A DNA stretch of 64,000 nt. Source: Xiphophorus maculatus (taxonomy: Eukaryota; Chordata; Actinopteri; Cyprinodontiformes; Poeciliidae). The translations under genes and the position numbers were made by a program. Under the pieces are notes generated by a model. The model was not told where the DNA came from. It was given only the letters and a program-made list of their open reading frames with translations, and searched no databases. The stretch covers positions 6,579,466 to 6,643,465 of the forward strand of contig NC_036459.1 in the NCBI RefSeq assembly GCF_002775205.1. Reading direction: 5' to 3'. Positions 25,131 through 39,000 of this stretch are shown here, one piece after another; the first letter of the stretch is position 1, and every line of letters begins with the position of its first letter.

Positions 25131-28100
25131 CAGAGAATATATATATAAGACAAATCCTAACGACCCAACCTTTTGAAGCTGAGATTCCACATTGTGGTTA
25201 GACTTTTCAAAAACAATCTTTTAAAAAAAATAAATAAATAACAGTTCTTTTGTTAACAACCTGGTTATGAGTTACAACAAAGCTCCGGTTTCCTGTTTTT
25301 TTCTATTAGAAATCTATTAACGTTAACAACACATTTTCTTGCCTATTTGCAGAATTGTTTGCAGAAAATGTTTGACAGCTTGATGGCAAGACAGATGGAA
25401 GAACATTTGAAATGGAGCACCAATAAACATGTTTGTATGCATCTGTTTATGCGCTCGTGGCCAACAGTTAAAGCAAGGAGCTATGGTCCATTAATACAGC
25501 AGTTAAATTAATGTTATTCTCAGAGTACTGGTGCTTTTATCAAGTAGAATTGGAACAGAGCGTCTCTGATCACAGAACAGGCCACATGTTAGTATTTTAT
25601 GATTTTAATAGCTAGACGACAAGACTGACATGGTTGCTTTAGTCAGCACAGTTTTATACAACATTGAAAGTCCAATCAGTTTAACACAAACTGGTAAAAA
25701 CGATGCTTATTTCTGTGAAAGATTTGTGCCTGGTACCAATCAGGCAACTCAGATAAAATATCCAGTAAAAGAACCTACAAGCTCCATTTGACCTGGGGAG
25801 GCTATAAACATCTCAAGATGGAGAACCACTGCTCCCGAGTCTCCTTACAAAGCTTTGGTTGGACTGAACTGTCAGCTTTTTCAAAAGCATGAAAAGCGAA
25901 CATCGCCAAGCTTAGTCAGCCTGTCAGACATTTGAATTAATCCTTCTCCTGGATCTGGTCTGTGCTTAGACTGGAGCCGGAGGATGCAATGTTTCCAACT
26001 GCTTGGAAAACTTTCCCCTGAAGTCAAACACTGACACGCATAGTTCCAGATTCAGACTGGACGTGTAAAAGATGTCTTAACACGTCATATGCTCAAAACG
26101 GGAGACAAAACACTTGGATGGATGCGATTTCAATCCTCAAAGTACTGGAGCCGTACAGTTTGATAAAGTACTGGCTTTTGTGGGCAGAGACTATAATTAC
26201 TACTGGGTCAGAGCGTCGCTCTCAGCTCTCATTCCTTGACCTGACGTAACCCTAACCTGCATTTATAATGGTCAGCTATTTCCATCTCACACAGACATCA
26301 AACGCTGTAAAGATTTTAACTCACACCTCTTGTTGGTTTCTGTTGTTCCCCTGAACATTTTCTTCTCCGTTTGACCTCAACTGTTATGAATGAAAACTCC
26401 ACGTTGCCAGAAGTACTGGGATGGCTGCCGTTGATAACTTTTAAATTTTATTGACATCCTCTTCTTGATTCTTGGGCTCTTGTGTACAGTTGGCACACTG
26501 TTTGTAGATAAAGCCCTTAACGCTAAGCACATTTGGCCTTTTCATGTCGGAACACCCTCCAATGTGGTTGAATTTAAACAGTTCTTCAGAGTGGGCCAGA
26601 ATTCCTCCACAGTGATGTAAGAAACTCATTAACAGGTATAATAAACTCTTAATGGGAGCTACTGCTGCCAAGGGTGGTACAGGTAATGATTAGGCACATT
26701 TACTAGTTTATCAAACAGAGCCAGTTGCGTAGCTTGTTCCTTGGATAAATTAAATCATCATTTGAAAACCAAATTTTTGTTTTGCTCGGGTTAAATTTAT
26801 GTTACGAAAATTTGCCCTAATTCATTTTAATGTGACACAAAGCAAAAACAGATTAAATGTGTAAGAAAGAAGACACCTTTTCACAGCAAAGTGTATTATA
26901 CATAGGGTCTGTTGCAAAATGATTAGAAAAAAACATGAGATTGATCAAGATAGGACACAGTCACAAGACAAATAAAATAAAAGGCACAGCCCATCATCTT
27001 TACAGATCATTTAAATGGGCTGAGAGTTGCTTTTAGGCCGTGGCCAAATGCTGGTCTTGGGCAGGTTTCCCCATCCCGATCATGATGTTTGGGTCAAGGT
27101 CCGCTGGAGCTGCGGCTTAAACCAGCCCTTCAATTATTGTGGCACCGCGTCGGATGGAACAGGTTTGGCTTCTTACCAGCTTTCTTTTCCTTTTTATTTA
27201 AATGTGATTCTCTGCTGTGTAGAAAACAAAAACGAGAGCGAATCGACTGTACTTGGGTGTGTGTGTCTGTGGAAAAAGGTCGGGTTTTACAGATGTCTGG
27301 TATGTGTCTGATTTTAAGACAACGTCTGCATGTGTCATCTAAGTCGTGTTGAAGCCTAGAAATAGACAAGGAAGTGTGATCCTCCCACTGATTTCTGCTT
27401 CCATAGTAAATAGAAACTTCCTGATGCTGTTGACACCCACTACTAATATAAAATGCTTGACAGACAATCAATCTCTGTGATTTATTATGTTCAAGCAGGA
27501 GAAAATATGGAGCAGTGGTCTACAGTTGTAGCTATGCAGTTTCCTGCAATGCATTCCCTGTGTATTTCTGTAAAAGTTATTGCAGATGTGGCAGTAGCCA
27601 GTGGTGTACTCATCAACTTTAGGAGAAGATTGGTTAGTTATAAATTGACAAAAAGTGAGTAAAGAAAATAGATAATTTATAAATTTGGGGATTTTTTTAT
27701 TTTATTTTTTTCATCAGATGCATTCAGTCATTGTTTAACCACTTTTTATGGTGTCAAAATGAGTGCTTAGTCTAGAAAAAGGAATGGATAAACAGTTTAT
27801 GGAGGGAGAGTGAAGGGAAATCCCTACAGAGTGTATCATCAGTTAGGGATAACTACTTTTATGGATTTTTCCATTTCATAAAAAAATTTTAAACAGTCTG
27901 AAAAGCACTCAAGCCATGGGAAAGCACCAAAAGTCTGCAATAATTAAGAGATAAATGGATCACTAACAGAAATTGCCGACTAAAACAGCCAAACTAAAAG
28001 TGGACAAATGATTTTTTGTTTAAAATGTTAAGCATTTTCCACTTAAAGCAATGCACTCAGCTAAACCGTTACATCTTGGAAGTAAGTCTTTCATTCACAG

Positions 28101-29800
28101 CTGCGTATATATTATCTCTCCTTTCAGGTTCTTTGTTTTTTACAACCATGAAGTCCTTCATATATTTACTTATTTAATAAAATAGGAGCCATGCTAGAGA
28201 AGCTGCCAAATACTAAAGACAAGACAAATCTAAAAGTAGGCCAGAGGTTTAGACAGCTTTGTCATTGTGTTTCTACTGTAATAATGCATTGCTGCCCATA
28301 CCTCACCTGCTGCTCCACACTGCTGGACAGCTGGCTGAAAGTAGATTGCTACACTTTTCTCTAGCTTAAAAGGAAAGCAAATTTGGCTTTTTTGGAATCA
28401 TTTCCAGTTACAAACAAAAAAACCATACAAAAAGTCATGGTGTGGGCACCGAAAGAGCCCCAAACATCACTCAGTACACTAATGCTATTTTTGAACTACT
28501 GTTTTTAAGCCATAAGCTTGTAAAGAAGCTGACTGCAGGCTAGCTAGCCATGCAAACAATATATCACAACTAACTAACTAGCTAATTTCAAATTGTAGTA
28601 CAATAAAGAGCAGGATGACAACTGGAATTTTGCTTGTCAAGTTTTTGCACTGATATAAAGCAATAAAATATGAATATTACAGTTAACATTATTATGAAGC
28701 TAATTGTCAGTATGTTATTTTTTAGCATAAAAATAGTTTTCTTTTATAAAATAAAGTATTATATGTATTTCTTAAGATTTTTTGCTAAATTACACAAAGC
28801 CATGAAATGGTTTTTCAGTGTTTTTATCCAATGAGAATGTAATACACCCTAATGAAGATTTTCTCTTTTTTTTACATAATGTAACTATAAAACAAAATGG
28901 AAAAACTCAGGCACATTTACCTCAAAATATAGCTGGGTTTTTTTTTTGTTTTTTTTGGCATATTGGTGAACAATGCATGTAGAAGCCTAAATTCAGTTTT
29001 TGTTCATTCAGACTTTAGGATAAGTTATGTTCATATTTCTTATTATAATTTGTGTATTTGGATAAAGATGTTAACTAGTTGGATCTATTGCATAGTAATT
29101 TACTATATTTGGATACACTAATGTCTTGCAAATTTGCATATCTAATTGGAATTAAGGATTTGAGGGTGTGGCTAACTAGAGTCGGTTGGGCAGTTGGAGT
29201 GGAGCCACACAGTTTTTTGACCTCACTCTCTTTCCTTTTAAATTGTCGTTTCTCTTTATTTTTCGAGGAAAGGTAACCTTTGTACCGTTTTTATTATTAT
29301 TTCTGAAGTAAACCATATTAAGAGGATCCAGTCCTTTTTTTTGGTTGTCGTTTTTTCGTCATCAAGTGGACTGAAGGGAAAAGACGGAGAGCGTCAAGCT
29401 TATGGCTCCTATATTTAGGAAACTACAATGCATATTAACCCAAACACTGCCATTCGTAATGCTTCCAAAGGCCTTTCATGCAACCAGTAGCAGCATCACA
29501 ACTAGCACATTCCACCTGTTTTCATGCATCTATAATGCAATCAACTCGATTGTGACATAAATCCCAGATTCAAGTTCTGACTCCTAATGCAAATCAAACC
29601 AAGTAAAACCTTTTGCCTTCCACCAAGAACTGAACATCTGCCCATCAAAACCTTAATTGTAATTAAAACCCTCATCAGTCACAATATTATGTTTTTTTTA
29701 TGAGTAACGCGGCACTAGAAGCAGTATTTGAAAGAACAGATCTTGTTTTGTCACTAATCCCTTCCAATGTGTGTTTTGCAGGCTCTCTGCGAGCAGCACC

Positions 29801-30008
29801 ATGCGGACCGCCTGCCTCTCCCTGCTTCTGGTCACCGCCTGCTGGGCTCTGCCCTTCCATCAAACTGGCTTCCTAGACTTCATGATGGAGGACGACGCTG
29901 GATCAGGGGTTGATCCAATCGGGCCTGCCCCCCCTGGCGACCCTGCAGGACCGAAGTGCCCATTCAGATGCCAGTGTCACCTCCGTGTGATCCAGTGCTC
30001 TGACCTTG
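29801..30008 (+). CDS. dcn: dcn coding exon 1 (signal peptide, GAG site, N-terminal Cys cluster)
   Basis: The acceptor TTTTGCAG ends at 29781, so the exon starts at 29782 with 19 bases of 5' UTR. It ends at the donor G|GTAAAG in phase 1. It encodes residues 1-69 and the first base of Gly70. Confidence 0.95.
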
Positions 30009-33000
30009 GTAAAGCAGCGCACACCCAAATGATGGCTCGCATGAAAGAAAAGTGCAGCTCATTTTGTAATTTTTGTATTTAAAAATGTCCCGTTTCAAAG
30101 TGAATCTAGATTGCATCACGTCCTGATCTAGTGGGAAGCAGGTCTAACAAGAGAAAACGTTGCAATTATTCAGTTCTGACAAAGTTTTTAAAAGTTTCAA
30201 GACTTTTGGAACTCAAAATAAATGAAAACCTTAAATGAAAGCCACAACTCAGAATTATATGCAAATCAGGGGAATATAATTTATTAAAACTTAACAATTA
30301 TTAAGTTTTGTTGTTGGTAGATGTTGGATGGCATTAGTAATGTCATCCAACTGCAGATCCTCCCTACAGTACAAGGTGGGTTTTAGAGGAGGGGATAATA
30401 CCGTCAAATGTAGAAATGTGTCTAAATTAATAGCTCTACCTAAGCTTTTTATTAAGTATTTTAATGCCTAAACATAAAAAATAGCAAATGGAAACACCAA
30501 TAAATGCCTGAGATACATTAAGCAGTAAAAACATCTCCTGAGGGTTTTTTTTTCTTTGGAATCTAACCAAAATCAAGCTTATAATCAAATAAGAGTTTCT
30601 GCATCAGTTTTTGCAAGGTTATGTTTATGATGACCACAACAAAGTTATGTAATGACTTTCAACTGGCACAGTTTCTGTAGCGCAAACTTGTAATTTCAAA
30701 GCACCGTGCGCCACTGTCAAAACAGTTAGGCTTAATTCATATAATCCAACAAAATTAACATTCACTAAGCACTCCTCCAGCCTCATTATAGGAACTCATT
30801 TGTTATATTATCAACCCTATATGCTGATGGAAATGCCACTTTTGGGATTCCAAAGTAAAAAAATAAATAAATGCAGTGAAGTCGTGAAGTCACATCAAGT
30901 GCCTCCACATCCATTTTCTCCTTGCAGTCTTCCATTTGATTCTTTGGCCCAGATTTCAGAGTACTGCGCCCAGTTTATTGTACCAGGCCCTGAGGTCAGA
31001 CGGGCAGCTGCAGTAGTTTTACTGAAATCTAACCAAGCTGAGTTACACCAATGCTTTAAAAGCGGAGTAAGTCACCGACCCTCCCACCCAAACCCGGCTC
31101 GGTCATCCGAGGGGTGTATTGTGTTACACATTACTGCAAAGTTCTCCAGAGAACATGAGGCCATGTGTTGATATGTTAATCGCTCACAGATGCTCTGAGT
31201 CTTGCTTCACTTCCTGTAACAAATGCATGATCTGCTCTTTCTGGAAAATTAGTTTTCTTAAACATTGAGGAAGATTAAAGCTTTCTCTCGACTTTGGAAA
31301 GTCCTGAGCAACCCCTAAAACAATCCAGGATGTGTTTCTCAGCAAAATGCTTACTTTACAATTACTTGGTCACCTCTTTTTACTTATGCGTAATCTAAAC
31401 AGTTTTTTCAGCCATCGTGCTTGGTGTTTGGAGCTTATCTGCAATGTTTGCTTTATCTGATGTATAGAGTATACAGCAGTTTGAGTCATCCCTGCAGACG
31501 CCGTCTAAGGAATAGCACTTATTACATAAAAATGGAAAGCCAGGCAGTAGGATTAGATATTTTTTTGTGATGTTTTTAAAGGGAGAGGCTTGTTCTTGAA
31601 GAGAAAAGATTAGGAGGAAGGGAGGCGGACCCGCTGGGGATTCTGTGAGGATAAAATAAAACAGCAGCAGACAGACAGGAGATGTTTTGGATTCAGAGGA
31701 TCAATCAGAATGTAAATTATAAGGCAACTTTATTTACTTCCAAAGAGTTGACGTGTCAAATGTTAACGATAAAGACAGTTGAAGGGAAAAATTATCATTT
31801 CCGTTTGGCTTTGTACCCCCAAAGATGTCGCCCTTTGTCTGGGTCCTCGACTTCTACGTAAGCACTGCTGTCACTGAACCCCCATCTGCTTCCCAGACCT
31901 GCTGGCATACACACACACACACACACACACACACGCCTACACACACACACACACACGCACACACACACACACACGCCCACACTCACACTCCGTGGCTTAA
32001 ATATGAGCAGGAGTAAACATCAGTGTTCAAACTCAAACAAGCACAAGCCATACTGAGGGCTCTGCTCACCATTTCAATATGTATGTGATTAATTCTGGCA
32101 AAGAAACTTTCAAATTCAAAAATGGAAACATTCAAACTGTCAGCTGACCTTTGCCAAGAAGAAAGAGCTTCCAGAAATCGACAATTGAACTTGCAGCCAA
32201 AACAAAAGCCAAAAAAATTTTCAACTTACCAAAGTCTCATATAAGTAAAACTGTCATTAAAAGGACATGCCTGCAAATTGTAGGAAGGGAAACAATTTTG
32301 CCACTTACTTCACACTTATTTAGATCACCATAACACATTTTGATGTTGACATTTTGTTTTCTGTCCAAACTGACTTGGTCCGGTGGGAGAAAGTAACTGC
32401 TTCCTAAATCAAAACTAGTTTGGTTTAATTTCATCATTTGCTGAAAAGAGAAACATTCAAAATTGAAAGTGTTTGATGATGATCAACCCATGTTGCCCAA
32501 TTGCTGATCAATCTACTGGAAATGAAACCTTTGAGAAAAATGTGCTTGATATTCTGATTTTTGTTGTGCTTTCAGAGTGCATATTTGGGATATAGTCATA
32601 TAATGTGTAACATATACGTGATCAATTTATTTCAGCGTATTTCTCAGGTTTTGTGGATATATGCAGAAGGATGAGCCAGTCTGACTTTTCTCAAAGTAAA
32701 TGAGGCAGTGACCGCAAACAGCTGTGATGGTTTGTGGATCATTCACTGTGCAGTTGGAAAAGTTGACAGAGGAAAAAAAAAACAGCTTGCAAGAAGTGAT
32801 GTTTGTCTGCAGTCATCACAAGATTTTGGGCCAAAGGTTAGGTAGACCAGAAACTCAAGGAGAGACATTCTTTGTTATACAGTTTATTAAATGTCTCTTC
32901 GTTTTAAATAAAAACTCTCTATTTTGAGTTGTTGTGTGTGCACTGAGACATATCTCCTGTCTTTGTGAAGTTTTTTTTTTTTTTTTTAAACTGTCCACCT

Positions 33001-36000
33001 CACCAGACTATAGGACTTTCAAAACAGATGGGATTTTCAGTAACCCAATGCCAAGTAAAACAGTTCCGTGTGACTTTGCTGTCCAGGTATGCAGTCGCTT
33101 ATTTACTCCAAAGGAAATTTGTTTTAGGGTCGATTTCCACCATATGTGCCTCTGAGCACAAAAAGTAGTTATTTAGTCGCCCTGGAAAGCCACTGTTTTG
33201 GAAACTTTAAGGACTGTAAAGCAACATTCCGGGATTTTTTTTTTTTTTCCTTTCATTGAGATAAATATTCTTGTGAGAATAAACAGCAGTTGAAAGCAGT
33301 CAACCATCTCTTTAGAGTTTAACCAAGACAAATATTTGTACAGCGCCATTCATACACAGGGCAATTAAAAGTTGCACACAAGAAAAGATTTTTTTTTTTT
33401 TAACTATCAGAAACATCTCAGGTTTTCAGGGAGTTGGATTTGAAACTAAAGCTTCCTCCTCTTGATAACAATTTCAGTGAGGGAAAATCCCAAATGGGAT
33501 TAATAAACTTTTCTATAATTTTCTTTTTCTATCTATCTACACATATCAAGATCTCATTATGTATTTAGACAGATAAACATTTACTTAAATGCTCTCTGCT
33601 TTTAAGACGGCAGTCAGTTTATTTTTGCAGTTTCTTACATGCTCCATAGGATTTTACCTTAATTAACTTTTATTTTTCTTTGGTAAAATCTGTTTAACTT
33701 TATATTACGTGCAAACCTAGCTCTGTCTGTTAGTGGACGTCAGCATAACATCCACCTTAGCTGTTTCTCTTGTGAATTTCACCATCAGGTCTAAAGGAAG
33801 TTCCTGCTGACATTCCTGACGATGCCACTTTGCTGGACCTGCAGAACAACAAGATCACCGAGATCAAAGAGAGCGATTTCAAGCACCTGAAAGGATTACA
33901 CGTAATTATCGTTAACATGTATTTATTATTTTTCATGTCTAAATAATTGGTGTTATTCCCAGTAATATTGCTGTTGTACAATTTAGAAGAACTGGAACAG
34001 GAAAGACCAATACTAGTCATAATTGCTTATCAACACAGTTCTTAAAATGTCAAAGACAAAATACAAAAATGTGTGGAGAAAAAAAAAGTAGCAGACTTGT
34101 TGCATGCAGTGTGGTAAAACTAAGCTGCTGTAATTTAGGTGTAAAGCCACCTGGACAAATGAGGCATAAATGATGTTCCCAAAATAAGGTCAAATACTTT
34201 ACATCCATCCATTTTCTAGCATCCTTTTCCCTAGTGGGGTCGGGAGAGGTGCTGGTGCCTTTCTCCAGAGAGTCGGGGTCACCCTGGACAGGTCGCCAGT
34301 CTGTCGCAGGGCAATACAGACACAGAGAGGACAAACAACCATGCACACACACACACACACACACACACCCTCAGGGAGAATTTAGAGAGATCAATTTACC
34401 TAGCAGTCATGTTTTTGGACTGTGGGAGGAAGCCGGAGAACCCGAAGAGAACCCACCCATGCATAGGGAGAACATGCAAACTCCGTGCAGAAAGACCCTG
34501 GGCTGGGAATCAAACCCAGGACCTTCTTGCTGCAAACAACAGTGCTACCAACTGCACCACTGTGCAGCCCTCAAATACTTTACATAAGAGTGAAATTCAA
34601 GTCTTCAACTGGATCACTTGTGATTTGAACTGTAGATTGTCCAGAATGCAGCTGCCAGGCTTTTGTCCAAGGCAGGTTCTGCTGCTGAAGCAACAATGTG
34701 GACTCCCGTTTCTTCTTAGAATATACTTTAAGATTTTTTAGGAGCTCTGCATGAGCAGGTATCAGCTTACAACAGGACAGTGGTTCTCAAATGGGGGTAC
34801 GTGTACCCCTGGGGGTACGTGGAGGTACTGCAGGGGATACGTGAAGCTTTTCACAATATCTTTAAAAAATCAGTAGGCTCCTCATAATAAGTCTTGGGGA
34901 AAATTATTTTGTAAAAAGTTCGATAAAATATAAATGTGTGTTCATGCACTGAATTTTATATTCAGTATTTATTTTCAATATCCTTTAAAATAAAACGGTT
35001 TGACTGGTTTTATACCTTCCTGGTGGTCACCGTCTTCTGTTTTTCTTTTTTGTTTAACCATGCAATGTTTGCAATATGGATGTATTTGTCAGGTTCACTG
35101 ATATAAGTTGTTTGGCTTTAATAAATCAGACAGTGATTTTACAGCACTGTACCTCTTTTTAATTCCAAAAATGTTTTGCCCGTGTCAGGGGGTACTTGAC
35201 TAAAAATATATTTTTAAGGGGGTACATCACTGAAAAAAGTTTGAGAACCACTGCAACAGGAGATAGAGCGTTTTCTGAAAAGCAAGTAAAAACCCGATTA
35301 TTTTTAATCTGATTTTGATTAATCTCTCATTTTACTGTCAATTTTGTAGTACTTTCTGGCCTATATATCTTGAAAGGAGCTTTATAATTTATCTTATTAC
35401 TTAATTTTAAGTCAGCCACATCACTTATATATCCATACTAATACTACTAAAATTCCCAGGTGCAAATAATTGATTTATTCTATGGTCTGGTGGTGTTACA
35501 CCTTCTAACTGTTGCACCTGCCATATTTATTGTAAATTGCTCAGTCAGAGAGCAGAAGCTGCTCCACTATAATGTTTATTTTCCCTTAACCAGAAAGGCC
35601 CAGACACATAATGCTACATCCTCTCACTTTGCCAGGAGAAAAGCTTTAGGCATAACTCTTATGTAAAAAAAAAAAAAAGAAGAAGAAATATCAAGGAGTA
35701 CAGTTTGCAATATTTTTAGAATTTCATGAGAACGTGTTAAAGAGTCTTTTAATGTAATCCCAGCGATATAATTTTCTCATTTAATCTACTTTGGAAGCCA
35801 AACTTCTGTGGAGGTTGTGGTTTCCTGGACTTGGCAGCAGGAAGACGTATTTTCCACTTAATCCCTGTTTACGATTTCACTGGTATTTTTCCATATAGGC
35901 TCTCATCCTCGTGAACAACAAGATCACCACCATCCACCCTAAAGCTTTCAGTCCTCTCACCAAGCTGCAGCGGCTCTACCTGTCCAAGAACATGCTGAAG

Positions 36001-39000
36001 GAGATGCCGGCCAACATGCCCAAGAGCCTGCAGGAGCTCCGCATCCACGAGAATGAGATCACCAAGATCAAAAAGGCCTCCTTCCAGGGGATGTCCCAGG
36101 TCATTGTGATGGGTATGAGACGGAACAAAAATATTTAAAATCCACTTAACTTGGAATACTTAAAAGCGATTATGGTAGACATAGAAGTATTGTTTGATTT
36201 TCTTGCAAATCTTCACCATCTTGCAGTTTTCTGCACTGCTGAATATTCAAAACCTTTTTGGTTTGAGTCCTTTGAACATTCTTGGAAGAAGCAAACTTCC
36301 ATACCTAACTAATTATTTATTTCATTTTTTTTTTTTAGAACTTGGGTCCAACCCTCTGAAGAGTGCAGGAGTTGAAGCTGGTGCCTTCGCTGACCTGAAG
36401 AGGGTCTCCTACATCCGAATTGCAGACACTAACATCACAGAAATTCCTAAAGGTAAGGCTTCGTTTCCACAACTCGCCACAAACAAGAATTAAAGTCAAA
36501 TGCATTGACGTTAACAATTGAATGGGCGATTGTAGTTGCAAAGGTTGTCTGTGGATCATCTTTTGTATCTTACTTATCAGATCTCAATTCCCCAGATTAT
36601 ATGCTGAAACACTAACTCTGCAGGGACTGCTACACTTTTCTTCTCATTTGAACAAAATTTCATATTTCTGGATGTGAAAAAGAATTTTTGACATGATGAT
36701 GATGATGAAACTCTAATGACAAAATATTGTCATGATGTGTAGTTAGCAGAGATGGTAAGGCGGACGTTGAGGACCCAGGTTGGAGTGAATGATGGCTGTT
36801 TAATGATGAAATAAATTACAAAAGCACAATAATCCAAAGTCCAAAATCCAAAAATCCAGGCAGCACAGATGAGCAGACGGTTAATGCTCACTACTGGTTG
36901 CAACTGAATAACAGACGGCAGACTAAACGAGACGAGGCTAGACAGATTAGACAAGGACCCGACAAGGAACAAGAAACACAGGTGGGATTAAATACACAGA
37001 GAGTAATCAGGGAACGAGACACAGCTGGGAACAATCAAGGGGTAGAGAGGACAACACTGAGACTCAATAGACACCAAAATCTAAAATAAAACACAAAGAA
37101 AACTCAAATCCTCACAAATATATTATTATTTTAACAGAAGACTTGGTAGAAATAATTGTTCAGTTTTGATCAAAATACACATTTATTGAAATATTTTTAT
37201 AGACTGTGAAAAAGGAATGTTTTGACTCTGATTTTTGAGAATTACATGTTATAAGTGAGCTTATTATTGTCTAATATTAAGAGTAGGGTCTGATCTGAAA
37301 CAGAAACCTACATATTTTATCACGATTATAACAAGCTTTACCAGAAACTTTAAAATAAAATTCAGAAAAAGTAAAGCAGATCAAAAACTAGTTAATTTGT
37401 GTTGTGAACAGATGACATCTGTGGCCAGGCACCGATGGTCTCCAAGGACTGACAAGCTGAAGATTTTTTTAAAAATGTAAAATATTCATTTTGAACCCGT
37501 GTCTAAAACTATCTGCTAACAACTGAATTTGTCTGTCATACGTCAGTGGACTGAGCTTATCTTGTACTTCAGAACAATACATTTCATCTTAGCTTCGGTA
37601 CTTAAAGTTTAATTCAGCTGTGAAGAATTACAATCAACCAGTTCTGAGCTGAGGAACACAAATATGTGTGGCTTAGCTTCTCTTTCAGCACTTGGCGATG
37701 CACTCGCAGTTGATTTATTCGCTGAAGCGTCGCAAATTAACATAAAGTATTTTCCAAGAGTTTAGAATTAATTTCTTCTGCTGAAAACCACAAAAAAGAC
37801 GAGTAAGTGGAAATTTTGCTGTTTACCCTCTGAAAGGAGTCTGTGAAAAGGGATTCGATTTGATAAAAATTTGCTTTGATGAGTGAGTTGAAATTATTTT
37901 GTGGTGTTCCTCAGCTCTGCCTGGATGGTAATGCTGTCTCATTTGGGTTTGCAGGTCTGCCTAGCTCTCTGTCTGAGCTTCACCTGGACGCAAACAAGAT
38001 CACCAAAGTGACATCCAGCACCCTGAAAGGCCTGAAGAATCTGGCCAAGTAATAAAAATGATACTTCTCTTTCTAGCTTTGCTTGCTGTAAACCAGCATT
38101 GATGCCAACAGTAAACATTTTCAGAAGCATAAACGCTCACAGCTTTGTTTGCCTTTAAACATTCTTAAATCACTCCAGTGAAAGATGATTGAAAGCAGCA
38201 TGTGTACGATGAAAAACCTTTATGCTCATTTCCATACAGTGGCCTTATCTTCCTTTATTGGCTAAAAACTTTTACAGTATTACTCCGTTTTTCAAATTGT
38301 GGCGGTTGAGCTCTTTTGTATTTGGTTCTTAAAGGCATGACTCATTACTGCGCTTATTTTCCTTGCAGGCTCGGCCTGAGCTACAATGAGATCAGCACTG
38401 TGGAAAACGGCAGCTTAACTAACGTGCCACATCTGAGAGAGCTGCACCTGGATAACAACGCTCTGACCAGCGTTCCTCCTGGCCTGCCTGACCATAAATA
38501 CATCCAGGTACACAATGGCTCCAGAATTATAGGTAGTCTCGAATGCCGACATGTTACTAATCCAGGCGCCATCACTTAAATTGCTCCGAGAAGCGTTTCT
38601 GAAACTAATATTCTCCATTTGCAGTCAAGAATAAATAAAGGAAATAAAAAAAAATTAAAAAATAAAGAAACAATTAGATATTAGATTCTTTTTTTACATT
38701 TGGAAACTGAGCTGATTTATTTGTCAGGTGCCCTCTTATACACAGCAGATGTCTAAACATGTCTTCTGTTCTGGTTTCCAAATAAGACAAACTTTTTGGC
38801 CAAAGATTAGTTTGGCCTAAACTGCTTCTCCTAAAGTCCTGTTTTTTGTCTACATGCTCTCTGGCTAAATTTATTCTGGATTTGGGTTTTTCTTAAGGAC
38901 CCTGAAAGTTACATATTCTGATTATCCAACCATGCACTTTTATTAAAACTGGAATTACTTTGATGACATTTTATGATTTTTAGAGACATGTTTAAGCATC

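Larger units (their letters stand above)
20290..29781 (+). other. dcn: Decorin first intron
   Basis: About 9.5 kb with no coding exon. It contains a strong hairpin (23622-23659), a degenerate dispersed repeat (24780-25130) and otherwise AT-rich sequence. Long first introns often hold enhancers, but nothing specific is visible. A donor-like AAAG|GTAACC near 29271 might mark an alternative leader exon; this is weak. Confidence 0.45.
30009..33788 (+). other. dcn: Decorin intron after coding exon 1
   Basis: 3.8 kb without coding sequence. It contains the (CA)n microsatellite at 31908-31990 and LINE-tail fragments at 33322-33395 and 33475-33545. Confidence 0.75.

Noticed and set aside
24754..25176. 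140-codon open frame in decorin intron 1
   Set aside because: It overlaps other open frames and appears to lie in a degenerate dispersed repeat.
29771..29800. Extended decorin N-terminus beginning [10 protein letters not shown]
   Set aside because: These codons cross the splice acceptor at 29781, so they are partly intronic; the ATG at 29801 gives a good signal peptide.
31825..32016. His/Thr-rich open frame
   Set aside because: Translation of the (CA)n microsatellite.
34516..34548. tRNA gene on the minus strand suggested by A and B boxes
   Set aside because: The boxes belong to a SINE with a LINE-like tail and target duplication; no tRNA cloverleaf was identified.
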